Notes under the pieces: generated by a model
The model's database searches: none
What the model saw: only the letters and a program-made list of their open reading frames with translations
What the model was told of the DNA's origin: nothing
Position numbers and translations under genes: made by a program
Source of the DNA: an uncultured Flavobacterium sp.
Lineage (GTDB): Bacteria > Bacteroidota > Bacteroidia > Flavobacteriales > Flavobacteriaceae
Reading direction: 5' to 3'
Length of the DNA stretch: 8,449 nt
Assembly: GCA_946480635.1 (NCBI GenBank)
Contig: CAMLKV010000086.1
Location: 1-8,449, forward strand
Shown here: positions 1 to 6,339 of the stretch, in pieces
Layout: every line of letters begins with the position of its first letter
How positions within the stretch are numbered: position 1 is the stretch's first letter

Positions 1-1939
1 CTAAGATATAATCTCCTACTTTTACTGTACCAGCTTGAACTAATACTGTCGATACATATCCACGTCCTTTATCTAAGAATGCTTCAACAACAGTACCAAC
101 ACCTGGTTTATTAGGATTAGCTTTAAGTTCCAAAACTTCAGCCTCTAATAATACTTTCTCCAATAATTCTTTAACACCTAATCCTGTTTTTGCAGAAATA
201 TCATGTGATTGGTATTTTCCACCCCAATCTTCCACCAAGAAATTCATGGCAGCTAATTTTTCTTTAATTTTCTCAGGATTAGCTGTTGGCTTATCTACCT
301 TATTAATTGCAAACACAATTGGCACACCAGCCGCTTGTGCGTGACTGATCGCCTCTTTTGTTTGTGGCATGATGTCATCATCGGCAGCAACTACAATAAT
401 TGCGATATCGGTAACTTGAGCTCCACGTGCACGCATCGCAGTAAACGCCTCGTGACCTGGTGTATCTAAGAAAGCAATTTCTTGACCATTATCTAATTCA
501 ACTCCATATGCCCCAATGTGTTGTGTAATACCTCCAGACTCACCCGCAATTACGTTTGTTTTACGAATGTAATCCAATAATGAAGTTTTACCGTGATCAA
601 CGTGACCCATTACAGTAACGATTGGTGCACGAGGTTTTAAATCTTCCGGTCTATCTTCAACAACTTCAATATTTTCTTCAATATCTGTAGTGATAAATTC
701 CACATCATAACCAAACTCATCAGCAACAATTGTTAAAGTCTCAGCATCTAAACGTTGATTCATGGTTACCATGATACCAAGTGACATACATGTTCCAATA
801 ACTTTAGTAATAGGCACATCCATCATAGTAGCAATTTCACCTACTGTAACAAACTCAGTTACTTTAAGTGTTTTACTTCCTTCTTCTTGTGCCGCTAATT
901 CAGCTTCTGTACGTTCACGGTGTGAATCACGTTTATCACGACGATACTTGGCTGCTTTAGATTTGTTTCCTTTCCCTTGAAGTCTTTCAAGGGTTTCTTT
1001 AATTTGATTTTTTACTTCTTCCTCGGTAGGCTCAACTTTTACAATAGCTGGACGCTGTTGATTGTTTCCTTTAGTAAAAGGTCTGTTACCTCCTGGTTTG
1101 TTGAAACCACCTTGACCTTGAGGTCTGTTTTGACCACCTTGCCCTTGTCCTGGTTGCCCTCCTCCTTGACCTGGCTGCCCTGGTTTTGAAGGGATTCTGT
1201 TTCTTTTTTTCTTATCAGCACCACCAGCATTTTGATTATTGTTGCCTGGCTTATTTTGATTCTGATTTTTATCTTCTGGTTTCTTTTTAGGTTTATTAAA
1301 TTGAGACAAGTCAATTGTTTTTCCTGTAAAAGTTGTTCCTGAAAGTTTTTGATATTGCGTTTCGTGAGTTTCTTCGGCAGCAGTTTCGTCTGAAGGATTT
1401 GAAACTGGTTTTTCTGCTTTTTTCTCAACAACTACTGGCTTACTTTCTTCCTTAACTGGTTCAACTTTTGGAGCTTGCTCAACCTTAACAACTTCCTCTA
1501 CTTTAGCCACAACAGTTTCTTCAACTTTTGGCGCAACAACCTCTGGCTCTGGTTGTTTAACTTCAACAACTGGTTGCTTGGGAGATAAATCTATTTTACC
1601 TACTTGTTTAGGACCTGTTACGTTTGCTTTTGCTTTAATAACTTCCTGACGAGCACGCTCTTCTTCTTGTTTGCGCTTTTCCTCAAGTTCGTGTTCACGC
1701 TCTAAACGAAGTGCTTCTTTTTCTTTTCTTTTTTCTTCACCAACCTCCTTTGAAGCATCTTTGTTTCCTTTATCTCCAGCAAATTGATTAGACAGGATAT
1801 TATATATTTCGTCAGTGATTTTTGTATTTGGATTAGACTCAATAGTAAAGCCCTTGTCCTTTAAAAAATCGACAGCTCTTTCTAACGAAATATTAAATTC
1901 CCTTAAAACTTTGTTTATTCTTATTGTTCCTTCAGACAT
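1..1939 (-). CDS. infB: Translation initiation factor IF-2, C-terminus beyond the window
   Basis: IF2 is the GTPase that places initiator tRNA on the 30S subunit and promotes 50S joining in the cytoplasm. 646 codons are visible with no stop. Residues 1-52 form the first IF2_N domain (starts [16 protein letters not shown]). Residues ~60-250 are a charged K/E/V/P-rich, probably disordered linker, followed by a Gly/Gln/Pro stretch at ~253-287. A second IF2_N-like domain lies at ~355-415. The G domain follows: G1 GHVDHGKT at 445-452, GGITQHIG at 469-476, G3 DTPGH at 492-496, G4 NKVDK at 546-550 and G5 SAKTG at 582-586. The start of domain II is at the edge. The rest of domain II and the C-terminal tRNA-binding domains, roughly 300 residues by family norm, are outside. 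The ATG is the first in-frame start, 39 bases after the nusA stop, so it is probably co-transcribed from the rimP promoter. Identification is certain; the full length is inferred. Confidence 0.98.
   Translation of the reverse strand, partial: MSEGTIRINKVLREFNISLERAVDFLKDKGFTIESNPNTKITDEIYNILSNQFAGDKGNKDASKEVGEEKRKEKEALRLEREHELEEKRKQEEERARQEVIKAKANVTGPKQVGKIDLSPKQPVVEVKQPEPEVVAPKVEETVVAKVEEVVKVEQAPKVEPVKEESKPVVVEKKAEKPVSNPSDETAAEETHETQYQKLSGTTFTGKTIDLSQFNKPKKKPEDKNQNQNKPGNNNQNAGGADKKKRNRIPSKPGQPGQGGGQPGQGQGGQNRPQGQGGFNKPGGNRPFTKGNNQQRPAIVKVEPTEEEVKNQIKETLERLQGKGNKSKAAKYRRDKRDSHRERTEAELAAQEEGSKTLKVTEFVTVGEIATMMDVPITKVIGTCMSLGIMVTMNQRLDAETLTIVADEFGYDVEFITTDIEENIEVVEDRPEDLKPRAPIVTVMGHVDHGKTSLLDYIRKTNVIAGESGGITQHIGAYGVELDNGQEIAFLDTPGHEAFTAMRARGAQVTDIAIIVVAADDDIMPQTKEAISHAQAAGVPIVFAINKVDKPTANPEKIKEKLAAMNFLVEDWGGKYQSHDISAKTGLGVKELLEKVLLEAEVLELKANPNKPGVGTVVEAFLDKGRGYVSTVLVQAGTVKVGDYIL
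1079..1183 (-). other. Low-complexity Gly/Gln/Pro segment inside IF2
   Basis: About 35 codons (residues ~253-287) encode imperfect repeats of PGQ, GQGG and GGNRP-like units between the charged linker and the second IF2_N domain. The DNA is correspondingly repetitive (recurring ccttg/cctgg units on the plus strand). Such segments are expected to be disordered and to vary in length between strains. This is a protein linker, not an independent element. The +1/-1 frames through it are open for long stretches only because of this composition. Confidence 0.8.
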
Positions 1940-1978
1940 AAATTTTATTTATGGTTTATTTTGTTTGTAGATTAAGGA

Positions 1979-3220
1979 TTAATCTTCAAATTCTTCTTTT
2001 AAAATCTTGATAACCTCAAGAATGGTTTCTTCTTCTAAATCGGTACGACGAACTAAATCTGCTACTGATTGATTTAATATACTTTTTGCCGTATCTAAAC
2101 CAATTTTTGCAAACTCATCAATGATCCATCCGTCGATTTCATCAGAGAACTCAGTTAATTCAACATCATCATCTTCTGCAACATTGCCTTCTCTAATTAC
2201 ATCTAACTCATATCCTGTTAATTGACCAGCCAATTTAATGTTATGACCTCCACGACCAATTGCTTTAGATACTTCTTCTAATTTCAAATATACTTCAGCT
2301 GTTTTCTTTTCTTCATCGATTTTGATAGAAGAAACTTTTGCAGGACTTAGCGCTCTTGTTATATACAACTGTAAATTAGTTGTGTAATTGATTACGTCGA
2401 TATTTTCGTTTCCTAATTCACGAACTATTCCATGAATACGAGAACCTTTCATTCCCACACATGCTCCAACAGGGTCAATTCTATCATCATAAGAATCTAC
2501 AGCTACTTTTGCTTTTTCTCCCGGGATACGAACGACTTTTTTGATGGTAATTAAACCGTCGAAAACTTCTGGAATTTCTTGTTCGAATAATTTTTCTAAG
2601 AATTTCTCTGATGTTCTTGACATGATGATTTGAGGCTTATTACCTTTCAATTCAACATTTTCAATGATTCCACGTACGTTATCTCCTTTACGGAAAAAAT
2701 CAGAAGGAATTTGTTTTTCTTTTGGTAATACAATTTCGTTACCTTCATCATCAACCAAAATTACAGCTTTTGGACGCACATGGTGTACTTCAGCTGTATA
2801 AATATCTCCAATTAAATCTTTAAATTGTTTGTAAAGATTTGTATTGTCATGCTCGTGAATTTTAGAAATTAAGTTTTGACGTAATGCTAAAATAGCTCTT
2901 CTTCCTAAATCGATAAGTTTAACTTCTTCTGAAACTTCTTCTCCAATTTCGAAATCCGGCTCAATTTTACGTGCCTCTGAAAGAGAAATTTCTTCATTTT
3001 CAAAATCTAAATCCTCATCTGCAACAATAACTCTACGTCTCCAGATTTCCATATCCCCTTTATCAGGGTTAATAATAATATCAAAATTATCATCAGATCC
3101 GTATTTTTTCTTCAATGCGTTACGAAACACATCTTCTAAAATCGCCATAAGCGTTACGCGATCTATCAGTTTATCATCTTTGAATTCTGAAAACGAATCT
3201 ATTAATGCTAAATTCTCCAT
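1979..3220 (-). CDS. nusA: Transcription termination/antitermination factor NusA
   Basis: NusA binds RNA polymerase and nascent RNA and modulates pausing, hairpin-dependent termination and antitermination. The 413-residue protein has the standard order. The polymerase-binding N-terminal domain is at ~1-130 (MENLALIDSFSEFKDDKLID near the start). An S1 domain follows at ~138-203. KH1 has GACVGMKGSRI at 252-262 and KH2 has AIGRGGHNIKLA at 320-331. A short acidic C-terminal helical region (~352-413) resembles one helix-hairpin-helix repeat. It is shorter than E. coli NusA (495 residues), which carries two acidic C-terminal repeats; one-repeat or no-repeat forms are common outside Proteobacteria. 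The ATG follows the rimP stop by 14 bases, with an A/G-rich AAAGAG five bases upstream of it as a modest ribosome-binding signal. It sits mid-operon between rimP and infB, the conserved order. Confidence 0.98.
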   Translation of the reverse strand: MENLALIDSFSEFKDDKLIDRVTLMAILEDVFRNALKKKYGSDDNFDIIINPDKGDMEIWRRRVIVADEDLDFENEEISLSEARKIEPDFEIGEEVSEEVKLIDLGRRAILALRQNLISKIHEHDNTNLYKQFKDLIGDIYTAEVHHVRPKAVILVDDEGNEIVLPKEKQIPSDFFRKGDNVRGIIENVELKGNKPQIIMSRTSEKFLEKLFEQEIPEVFDGLITIKKVVRIPGEKAKVAVDSYDDRIDPVGACVGMKGSRIHGIVRELGNENIDVINYTTNLQLYITRALSPAKVSSIKIDEEKKTAEVYLKLEEVSKAIGRGGHNIKLAGQLTGYELDVIREGNVAEDDDVELTEFSDEIDGWIIDEFAKIGLDTAKSILNQSVADLVRRTDLEEETILEVIKILKEEFED

Positions 3221-3234
3221 GCCAACTCTTTAAT

Positions 3235-3699
3235 TTAAAATATTATAGTAACTACTGCCTCCACAATATCGCCATAAGCGATTTTTTCATTATGAAGCAC
3301 TGTTTCTTTTCCTTTTCCAATTTTCTTTGGTTCTCTTGAACTCCATTCTAATGTAATATCTTCATCAGAGACATCTACAAGTTCTGCTTGGATAGTTTGA
3401 GTTTTTGTTTTCACACTCAATGTTCTTCCAACATTTTTCTTGTACTGACGAACCAACTTTAAAGGAGCCGAAACTCCTGCTGAAGCAACCTCTAAAGCAA
3501 AGTCTTGTTCTTCTCTATCTAAATTGTGTTCAATAGCCCGACTTATATTAATACAATCTTGCAATTGCACTCCATTATCGCCATCTAAAGTTACGATAAT
3601 TTTATTACTATCAGTTATGGTTAAATCAATTAAAAACAAGTCTGGATATTCCGCCAAACCTGCATCTAACAATTCTTTTACTTTATCTTTAAAACCCAT
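3235..3699 (-). CDS. rimP: Ribosome maturation factor RimP
   Basis: RimP assists late assembly of the 30S ribosomal subunit. The 154-residue protein matches the family length. The N-terminal alpha/beta domain carries the signature VTLDGDNGV (36-44) then [15 protein letters not shown] (47-61), equivalent to the family's ID-x-x-x-G-v-t-l-x-D-C-x-x-x-S. The motif [11 protein letters not shown] at 70-80 corresponds to the usual EVSSPGxxxPL, with the SSP replaced by ASA. The C-terminal part is a small beta-rich SH3-like domain. It is the first gene of the rimP-nusA-infB operon. The start ATG lies 7 bases after the T-tract of a strong hairpin, so the ribosome-binding region lies right against that structure. 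No earlier in-frame start is plausible. Confidence 0.96.
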   Translation of the reverse strand: MGFKDKVKELLDAGLAEYPDLFLIDLTITDSNKIIVTLDGDNGVQLQDCINISRAIEHNLDREEQDFALEVASAGVSAPLKLVRQYKKNVGRTLSVKTKTQTIQAELVDVSDEDITLEWSSREPKKIGKGKETVLHNEKIAYGDIVEAVVTIIF

Positions 3700-3706
3700 T
3701 TTGTAT

Positions 3707-3732
3707 AAAAAGAGGCACGCTGTGCGTGCCTC
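3707..3732 (-). terminator. Terminator-like hairpin in the rimP leader (candidate attenuator)
   Basis: Read on the minus strand, GAGGCACGC, a 3-base loop and GCGTGCCTC form a perfect 9-bp GC-rich stem, immediately followed by five T residues and then the rimP start 7 bases later. This is the form of an intrinsic terminator, but it lies between the proposed promoter and the first gene of the operon. It could therefore act as an attenuator, shield the ribosome-binding site, or both. Read on the plus strand it has no T-tract and no upstream gene to terminate. The structure is seen directly; its activity is inferred. Confidence 0.6.
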
Positions 3733-3758
3733 ATTATTTAAAAAACTACTAAATAATG
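3732..3758 (-). promoter_or_regulatory. AT-rich hairpin at the 5' end of the rimP leader RNA
   Basis: CATTATTTA and TAAATAATG are a perfect 9-bp inverted repeat with a 9-base loop. It directly abuts the GC-rich hairpin that follows (they share base 3732). If transcription begins 4-6 bases after the TATATTTG box, this stem starts at or next to the first transcribed base. It might protect the 5' end or form part of a folded leader. A weak AT stem can also occur by chance in such DNA, so function is uncertain. Confidence 0.4.
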
Positions 3759-3761
3759 GCG

Positions 3762-3792
3762 CAAATATACTACTTTTTTTATAATTATGAAA
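3762..3792 (-). promoter_or_regulatory. Probable promoter of rimP-nusA-infB
   Basis: On the minus strand TATATTTG (3769-3762) matches the Bacteroidota -7 consensus TAnnTTTG exactly. TTTC (3792-3789), 19 bases upstream, is a one-mismatch -33 element, and an A/T-rich spacer lies between. The start site would fall near 3756-3758, giving a leader of about 58 bases. It is the only good match upstream of the operon within the divergent intergenic region. Confidence 0.6.
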
Positions 3793-3793
3793 T

Positions 3794-3826
3794 TTTGCGT
3801 TATGTTAAATATTTTCTTACCTTTAA
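3794..3826 (+). promoter_or_regulatory. Possible promoter of the universal stress protein gene
   Basis: TTTG (3794-3797), a 21-base spacer and TACCTTTA (3819-3826) resemble the Bacteroidota promoter with one mismatch in the -7 box. The predicted start near 3832 would leave a leader of about 43 bases. The -33 element lies next to that of the divergent rimP promoter (3789-3792), so the two promoters are arranged back to back and could interfere with each other. Confidence 0.4.
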
Positions 3827-3874
3827 AGTACAATTCTGACTTTCACTAAAGTATTAACATTAAAATCATTTATT

Positions 3875-4699
3875 ATGAAACGAATATTAGTTCCTACGGA
3901 TTTTTCCGATCACGCTGAGTATGCCCTAAAAGTTGCCGCACAAATTGCCCGAGATAACGATGGAGAAATCTTCATAGTTCACATGCTTGAATTTCCGGGA
4001 CAAATGGCTGACGCAGTAAGTCACGGTGCTGACATACCAGAAATCATGCTTTTTATGAAGAAAGCACACGAAAAATTAGAGGAATTATTAACAAGAGATT
4101 ATTTAGAAGGAATTAAAGTTACAGAAGCTGTAAAATACGAAAGAGCATTTGAAGGAATTATAAAATCAAGCCAAAAACACAACATAGATTTAGTTGTTAT
4201 GGGATCACATGGTGCATCTGGTTTCCAGGAAATGTTTGTTGGTTCGACAACAGAAAAAATTGTGCGAACATCTGAAGCTCCTGTATTAATCATCAAGCAC
4301 GAAACCAATAACTTTAAAACCGACAGATTTGTTTTTGCTTCTGATTTTTCGGAAGAAGCTAGAAAGCCGTTTGAAAAAATTGTGTCTTTTGCAAAAATCT
4401 TTGGATCACACATTGATTTAGTTATGATTAACACTCCAAACAGTTTCAAAACATCACACGCTGCACAAAAAATCATGAAAGATTTTGTGGCAAGTTACCC
4501 AATATCAAACTATTCTTTACACATTTACAACGATGCCAATGTTGAAACGGGAATTTTGAACTTTTCGAATAGTGTTGGCGCAGATGTTATTGGAATGGTT
4601 ACACATGGAAGAACTAGTCTATACCACTTTTTTAACGGAAGCATAAGCGAAGGACTGGTGAATCATGCCTCAAAACCAGTAATTACCTTTAAAATTTAA
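3875..4699 (+). CDS. Universal stress protein, tandem UspA domains
   Basis: The cytoplasmic protein of 274 residues has two UspA folds in tandem. Domain 1 (~1-142) begins MKRILVPTDFSDHAEYAL and carries the ATP-binding pattern G-2x-G-9x-G-S/T, with G110, G113, G123 and S124. Domain 2 (~150-274) begins RFVFASDFSEEA. It keeps G245 and G255-S256 at the right spacing but has Val242 where the first glycine should be, so only domain 1 looks fully competent for nucleotide binding. Tandem Usp proteins are common in Bacteroidota and are linked to starvation, oxygen and other stress responses, but the specific role here cannot be read from sequence. The gene stands alone: divergent from rimP and ended by the palindromic terminator downstream. 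The ATG is preceded by an A/T-rich leader without a clear Shine-Dalgarno. Confidence 0.93.
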   Translation: MKRILVPTDFSDHAEYALKVAAQIARDNDGEIFIVHMLEFPGQMADAVSHGADIPEIMLFMKKAHEKLEELLTRDYLEGIKVTEAVKYERAFEGIIKSSQKHNIDLVVMGSHGASGFQEMFVGSTTEKIVRTSEAPVLIIKHETNNFKTDRFVFASDFSEEARKPFEKIVSFAKIFGSHIDLVMINTPNSFKTSHAAQKIMKDFVASYPISNYSLHIYNDANVETGILNFSNSVGADVIGMVTHGRTSLYHFFNGSISEGLVNHASKPVITFKI

Positions 4700-4725
4700 T
4701 TTTTATAAATACAATTGTTATTAAT

Positions 4726-4761
4726 AAAAAAAGTCCCTTTTAAAAGGGACTTTTTTTTTTT
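4726..4761. terminator. Bidirectional intrinsic terminator between convergent genes
   Basis: Positions 4726-4757 form a perfect 32-bp palindrome with an AGTCCCTTTT / AAAAGGGACT core and A7/T7 flanks. A run of 11 T follows on the plus strand and at least 7 T on the minus strand. It therefore terminates the universal stress gene (stop 27 bases upstream) and the TerB-like gene, whose stop codon (4760-4762) lies in the T-tract. Confidence 0.93.
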
Positions 4762-5191
4762 ATTTATTCATATGTTGCATTTCGTAGACAAAAGTATCTA
4801 AATCAACATTAAGCATTAAAAGTGAAAATGCTTTATCAACAATATAACCAACATTGCCTGGAGTAAAGCCAAGAGCCAATGCAAACTTTGTAACAATTTC
4901 TTTTTGTTTTGGGCCTAAAACATGATCTGCATAAACCATTCTCGATAAATCATATAAACGTTCAATTCTTTGAACATGTAATGAAGGAGGATTAATAGGG
5001 TATTTTAAAGGGTTCTCTAAAATCTCTTCGTATTCTGCATCTGAAATTTCTAAACGGTTTTTAAGTTTATCTAAAAACTGTTTTTCTTCTTCACTTAAAT
5101 CACCATCTGCTATGGCAACACGCACAATTGCAGAAAAATGACCTTTATTTCTTGCTTTAAATTCGCTATCGAATAAATCTGAAAATGACAT
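4760..5191 (-). CDS. TerB-like (tellurite-resistance TerB fold) small protein
   Basis: The protein has 143 residues, is all-helical by appearance, and has no signal peptide or membrane segment. The acidic motif ADGDLSEEE at 28-36, inside FSAIVRVAIADGDLSEEEKQ, is typical of TerB-family proteins (helical bundles with conserved acidic residues thought to bind metal). A second related half follows with YADHVLGPKQKEIVTKFALA then LGF, lacking the full acidic motif (H-V-L-G replaces the usual D-G-x-x). No other ter genes are nearby, so a tellurite role cannot be claimed; stand-alone TerB-like proteins are common in Bacteroidota with unknown function. It is a single-gene unit with its own promoter and a shared terminator. 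The ATG has no competing upstream in-frame start. Family assignment is fairly sure; function is unknown. Confidence 0.85.
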   Translation of the reverse strand: MSFSDLFDSEFKARNKGHFSAIVRVAIADGDLSEEEKQFLDKLKNRLEISDAEYEEILENPLKYPINPPSLHVQRIERLYDLSRMVYADHVLGPKQKEIVTKFALALGFTPGNVGYIVDKAFSLLMLNVDLDTFVYEMQHMNK

Positions 5192-5213
5192 GGTGTATAG
5201 TTTTAATTTCTAA

Positions 5214-5246
5214 CAAATGTACTCATAAAAAAGATGTTATCAAAAA
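5214..5246 (-). promoter_or_regulatory. Promoter of the TerB-like gene
   Basis: On the minus strand TTTTTG (5246-5241), 19 bases and TACATTTG (5221-5214) give an exact Bacteroidota -33/-7 pair. The predicted transcription start is near 5208-5210, leaving a short leader of roughly 17-19 bases before the ATG. Confidence 0.7.
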
Positions 5247-5276
5247 TTGTGACATTCAATAAAATCCATAAAAGAA

Positions 5277-5284
5277 TAAATTTG
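5277..5284 (+). promoter_or_regulatory. Probable -7 element of the HupE/deaminase/protease operon
   Basis: TAAATTTG matches TAnnTTTG exactly and lies 30 bases before the first ATG, placing the start near 5290. The nearest TTG (5247-5249) is 27 bases upstream, longer than the usual 19-21, so the -33 part is weak or different. The element faces away from the TerB-like promoter. Confidence 0.5.
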
Positions 5285-5314
5285 TAAGTTTGAAAACCCT
5301 TTAACCCATATATT

Positions 5315-5908
5315 ATGCAAGAGTTTTGGTTATACTTCAACATTGGCTTAAGACATGTTTTAGACATACATGCTTACGATCATGTACTTTTTCTAATAGC
5401 ACTTACAGTCCCTTTTTCGTTTAATGATTGGCGAAAATTATTCATTTTAGTCAGTTTATTTACAGTTGGACATACTTTAGCGCTAATCCTTTCTGTTTTC
5501 GGAATTATTTACATTAAGGAAAACTTAGTCGAATTTGTAATTCCAATCACTATATTAATAGTTGCGTTATTTAATCTTTTTTCGGCAGGGAAATCTGGAA
5601 AAAACGAAAGTATTACTGTATCCGCCATAGTTACTTTGTTTTTTGGTATCATACACGGATTAGGCTTTTCAAACTATTTTAAAACCATTTTACCCGGTAA
5701 TGCAACAGATAAATTGTTACCTTTAGGAGAGTTTGCGTTAGGAATTGAAGCTGCGCAAATTATTGTAGTTTTTGTGGTTTTAATAATTTCTTATCTAGTA
5801 CAAACTGTATTTAGATTTTCAAAAAGAGATTGGACACTAGTAATGTCAGCATTCATAATTGGAGTTGTTGTTCCATTAATAATTCAAAGCCCTATTTGGA
5901 ACAGATAA
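5315..5908 (+). CDS. HupE/UreJ-2 family membrane protein
   Basis: This is an integral membrane protein of 197 residues with about six hydrophobic segments (~22-36, 41-63, 72-90, 100-122, 137-163, 170-190). It has the histidine-rich signature of the HupE/UreJ type-2 family. GLRH at 11-14 is followed by H19 and DH at 22-23, then FTVGHT at 49-54, GIIHGLGF at 111-118 and GIEAAQ at 143-148. Conserved His/Asp/Glu in membrane segments suggest metal handling; HupE and UreJ relatives transport nickel or cobalt, but the substrate of this branch is not established. No urease or hydrogenase genes are visible, so nickel transport is only a possibility. It is the first gene of a three-gene operon; the deaminase ATG follows after 2 bases. 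It is close to usual family length and appears intact. Confidence 0.9.
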   Translation: MQEFWLYFNIGLRHVLDIHAYDHVLFLIALTVPFSFNDWRKLFILVSLFTVGHTLALILSVFGIIYIKENLVEFVIPITILIVALFNLFSAGKSGKNESITVSAIVTLFFGIIHGLGFSNYFKTILPGNATDKLLPLGEFALGIEAAQIIVVFVVLIISYLVQTVFRFSKRDWTLVMSAFIIGVVVPLIIQSPIWNR

Positions 5909-5910
5909 AA

Positions 5911-6339
5911 ATGAAAGAAATAAAAGAGAACAAGTACGACAAAGCCTATTTAAGGCTAGCAAAAGAATGGAGCAAACTTTCTTATTGCAAAAGAAAACAA
6001 GTTGGCGCGATTATTGTGCATGATAGAATGATAATATCTGACGGATATAATGGTACCCCTTCTGGATTTGAAAATTGTTGTGAAGACGAAAATAATTTAA
6101 CCCATTGGTACGTTTTACATGCCGAAGCAAATGCCATTTTAAAAGTTGCCAATTCGACGCAGTCTTGTAAAGATGCTACGTTATACATAACGCTTTCTCC
6201 TTGTAAAGAATGTAGTAAGCTCATTCATCAATCAGGAATAAAAAGAGTAGTATACCATGAAGGTTATAAAGATGATTCGGGATTACAATTTTTAAAGAAA
6301 GCAGGCGTTGAACTAACACTGATAGAAGATTTAGAATAA
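5911..6339 (+). CDS. dCMP deaminase-family protein (zinc deoxycytidylate deaminase, ComEB-like)
   Basis: A cytoplasmic enzyme of 142 residues, predicted to deaminate dCMP to dUMP and so feed dTMP synthesis. Zinc ligands and catalytic residues are all visible: HAE at 70-72 (His70 ligand, Glu72 proton shuttle) and PCKEC at 97-101 (Cys98 and Cys101 ligands). The substrate-side motif GYNGTPSGF at 45-53 followed by CCE at 56-58 is typical of dCMP deaminases rather than tRNA or cytosine deaminases. The frame is open back to an ATG at 5830, but that would overlap the HupE gene by 79 bases and add 27 residues unlike the family. The ATG at 5911, just after the HupE stop, gives the normal N-terminus (KYDKAYLRLAKEWSKLSYCK). 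Its stop TAA is directly followed by the protease ATG. The activity is inferred from motifs. Confidence 0.92.
   Translation: MKEIKENKYDKAYLRLAKEWSKLSYCKRKQVGAIIVHDRMIISDGYNGTPSGFENCCEDENNLTHWYVLHAEANAILKVANSTQSCKDATLYITLSPCKECSKLIHQSGIKRVVYHEGYKDDSGLQFLKKAGVELTLIEDLE

Noticed and set aside
762..1189. Two plus-strand open frames of about 70 codons opposite infB
   Set aside because: They are antisense to a certain, conserved coding region and have low-complexity, unfamiliar translations.
1039..1431. Open minus-strand frame of 130 codons rich in Lys, Gln and Ile
   Set aside because: It lies within infB in a different frame, is open only because of the K/E/Q/G-rich linker composition, and has no recognisable domain.
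3524..3784. Plus-strand open frame of 86 codons across the rimP start and leader
   Set aside because: It is mostly antisense to rimP and reads through the hairpins and promoter. No homology is recognisable.
3733..3874. Search for a tRNA, small RNA or riboswitch between rimP and the stress gene
   Set aside because: Apart from promoters and the leader hairpins, the stretch is plain AT-rich DNA with no cloverleaf or known riboswitch core.
4099..4476. Minus-strand open frame of 125 codons inside the universal stress gene
   Set aside because: It is antisense to a well-supported two-domain protein and shows no family resemblance.
5830..5910. Possible upstream start adding 27 residues to the deaminase
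   Set aside because: It would overlap the HupE gene by 79 bases in another frame. The extra residues do not look like the family, and the ATG at 5911 gives the expected N-terminus.
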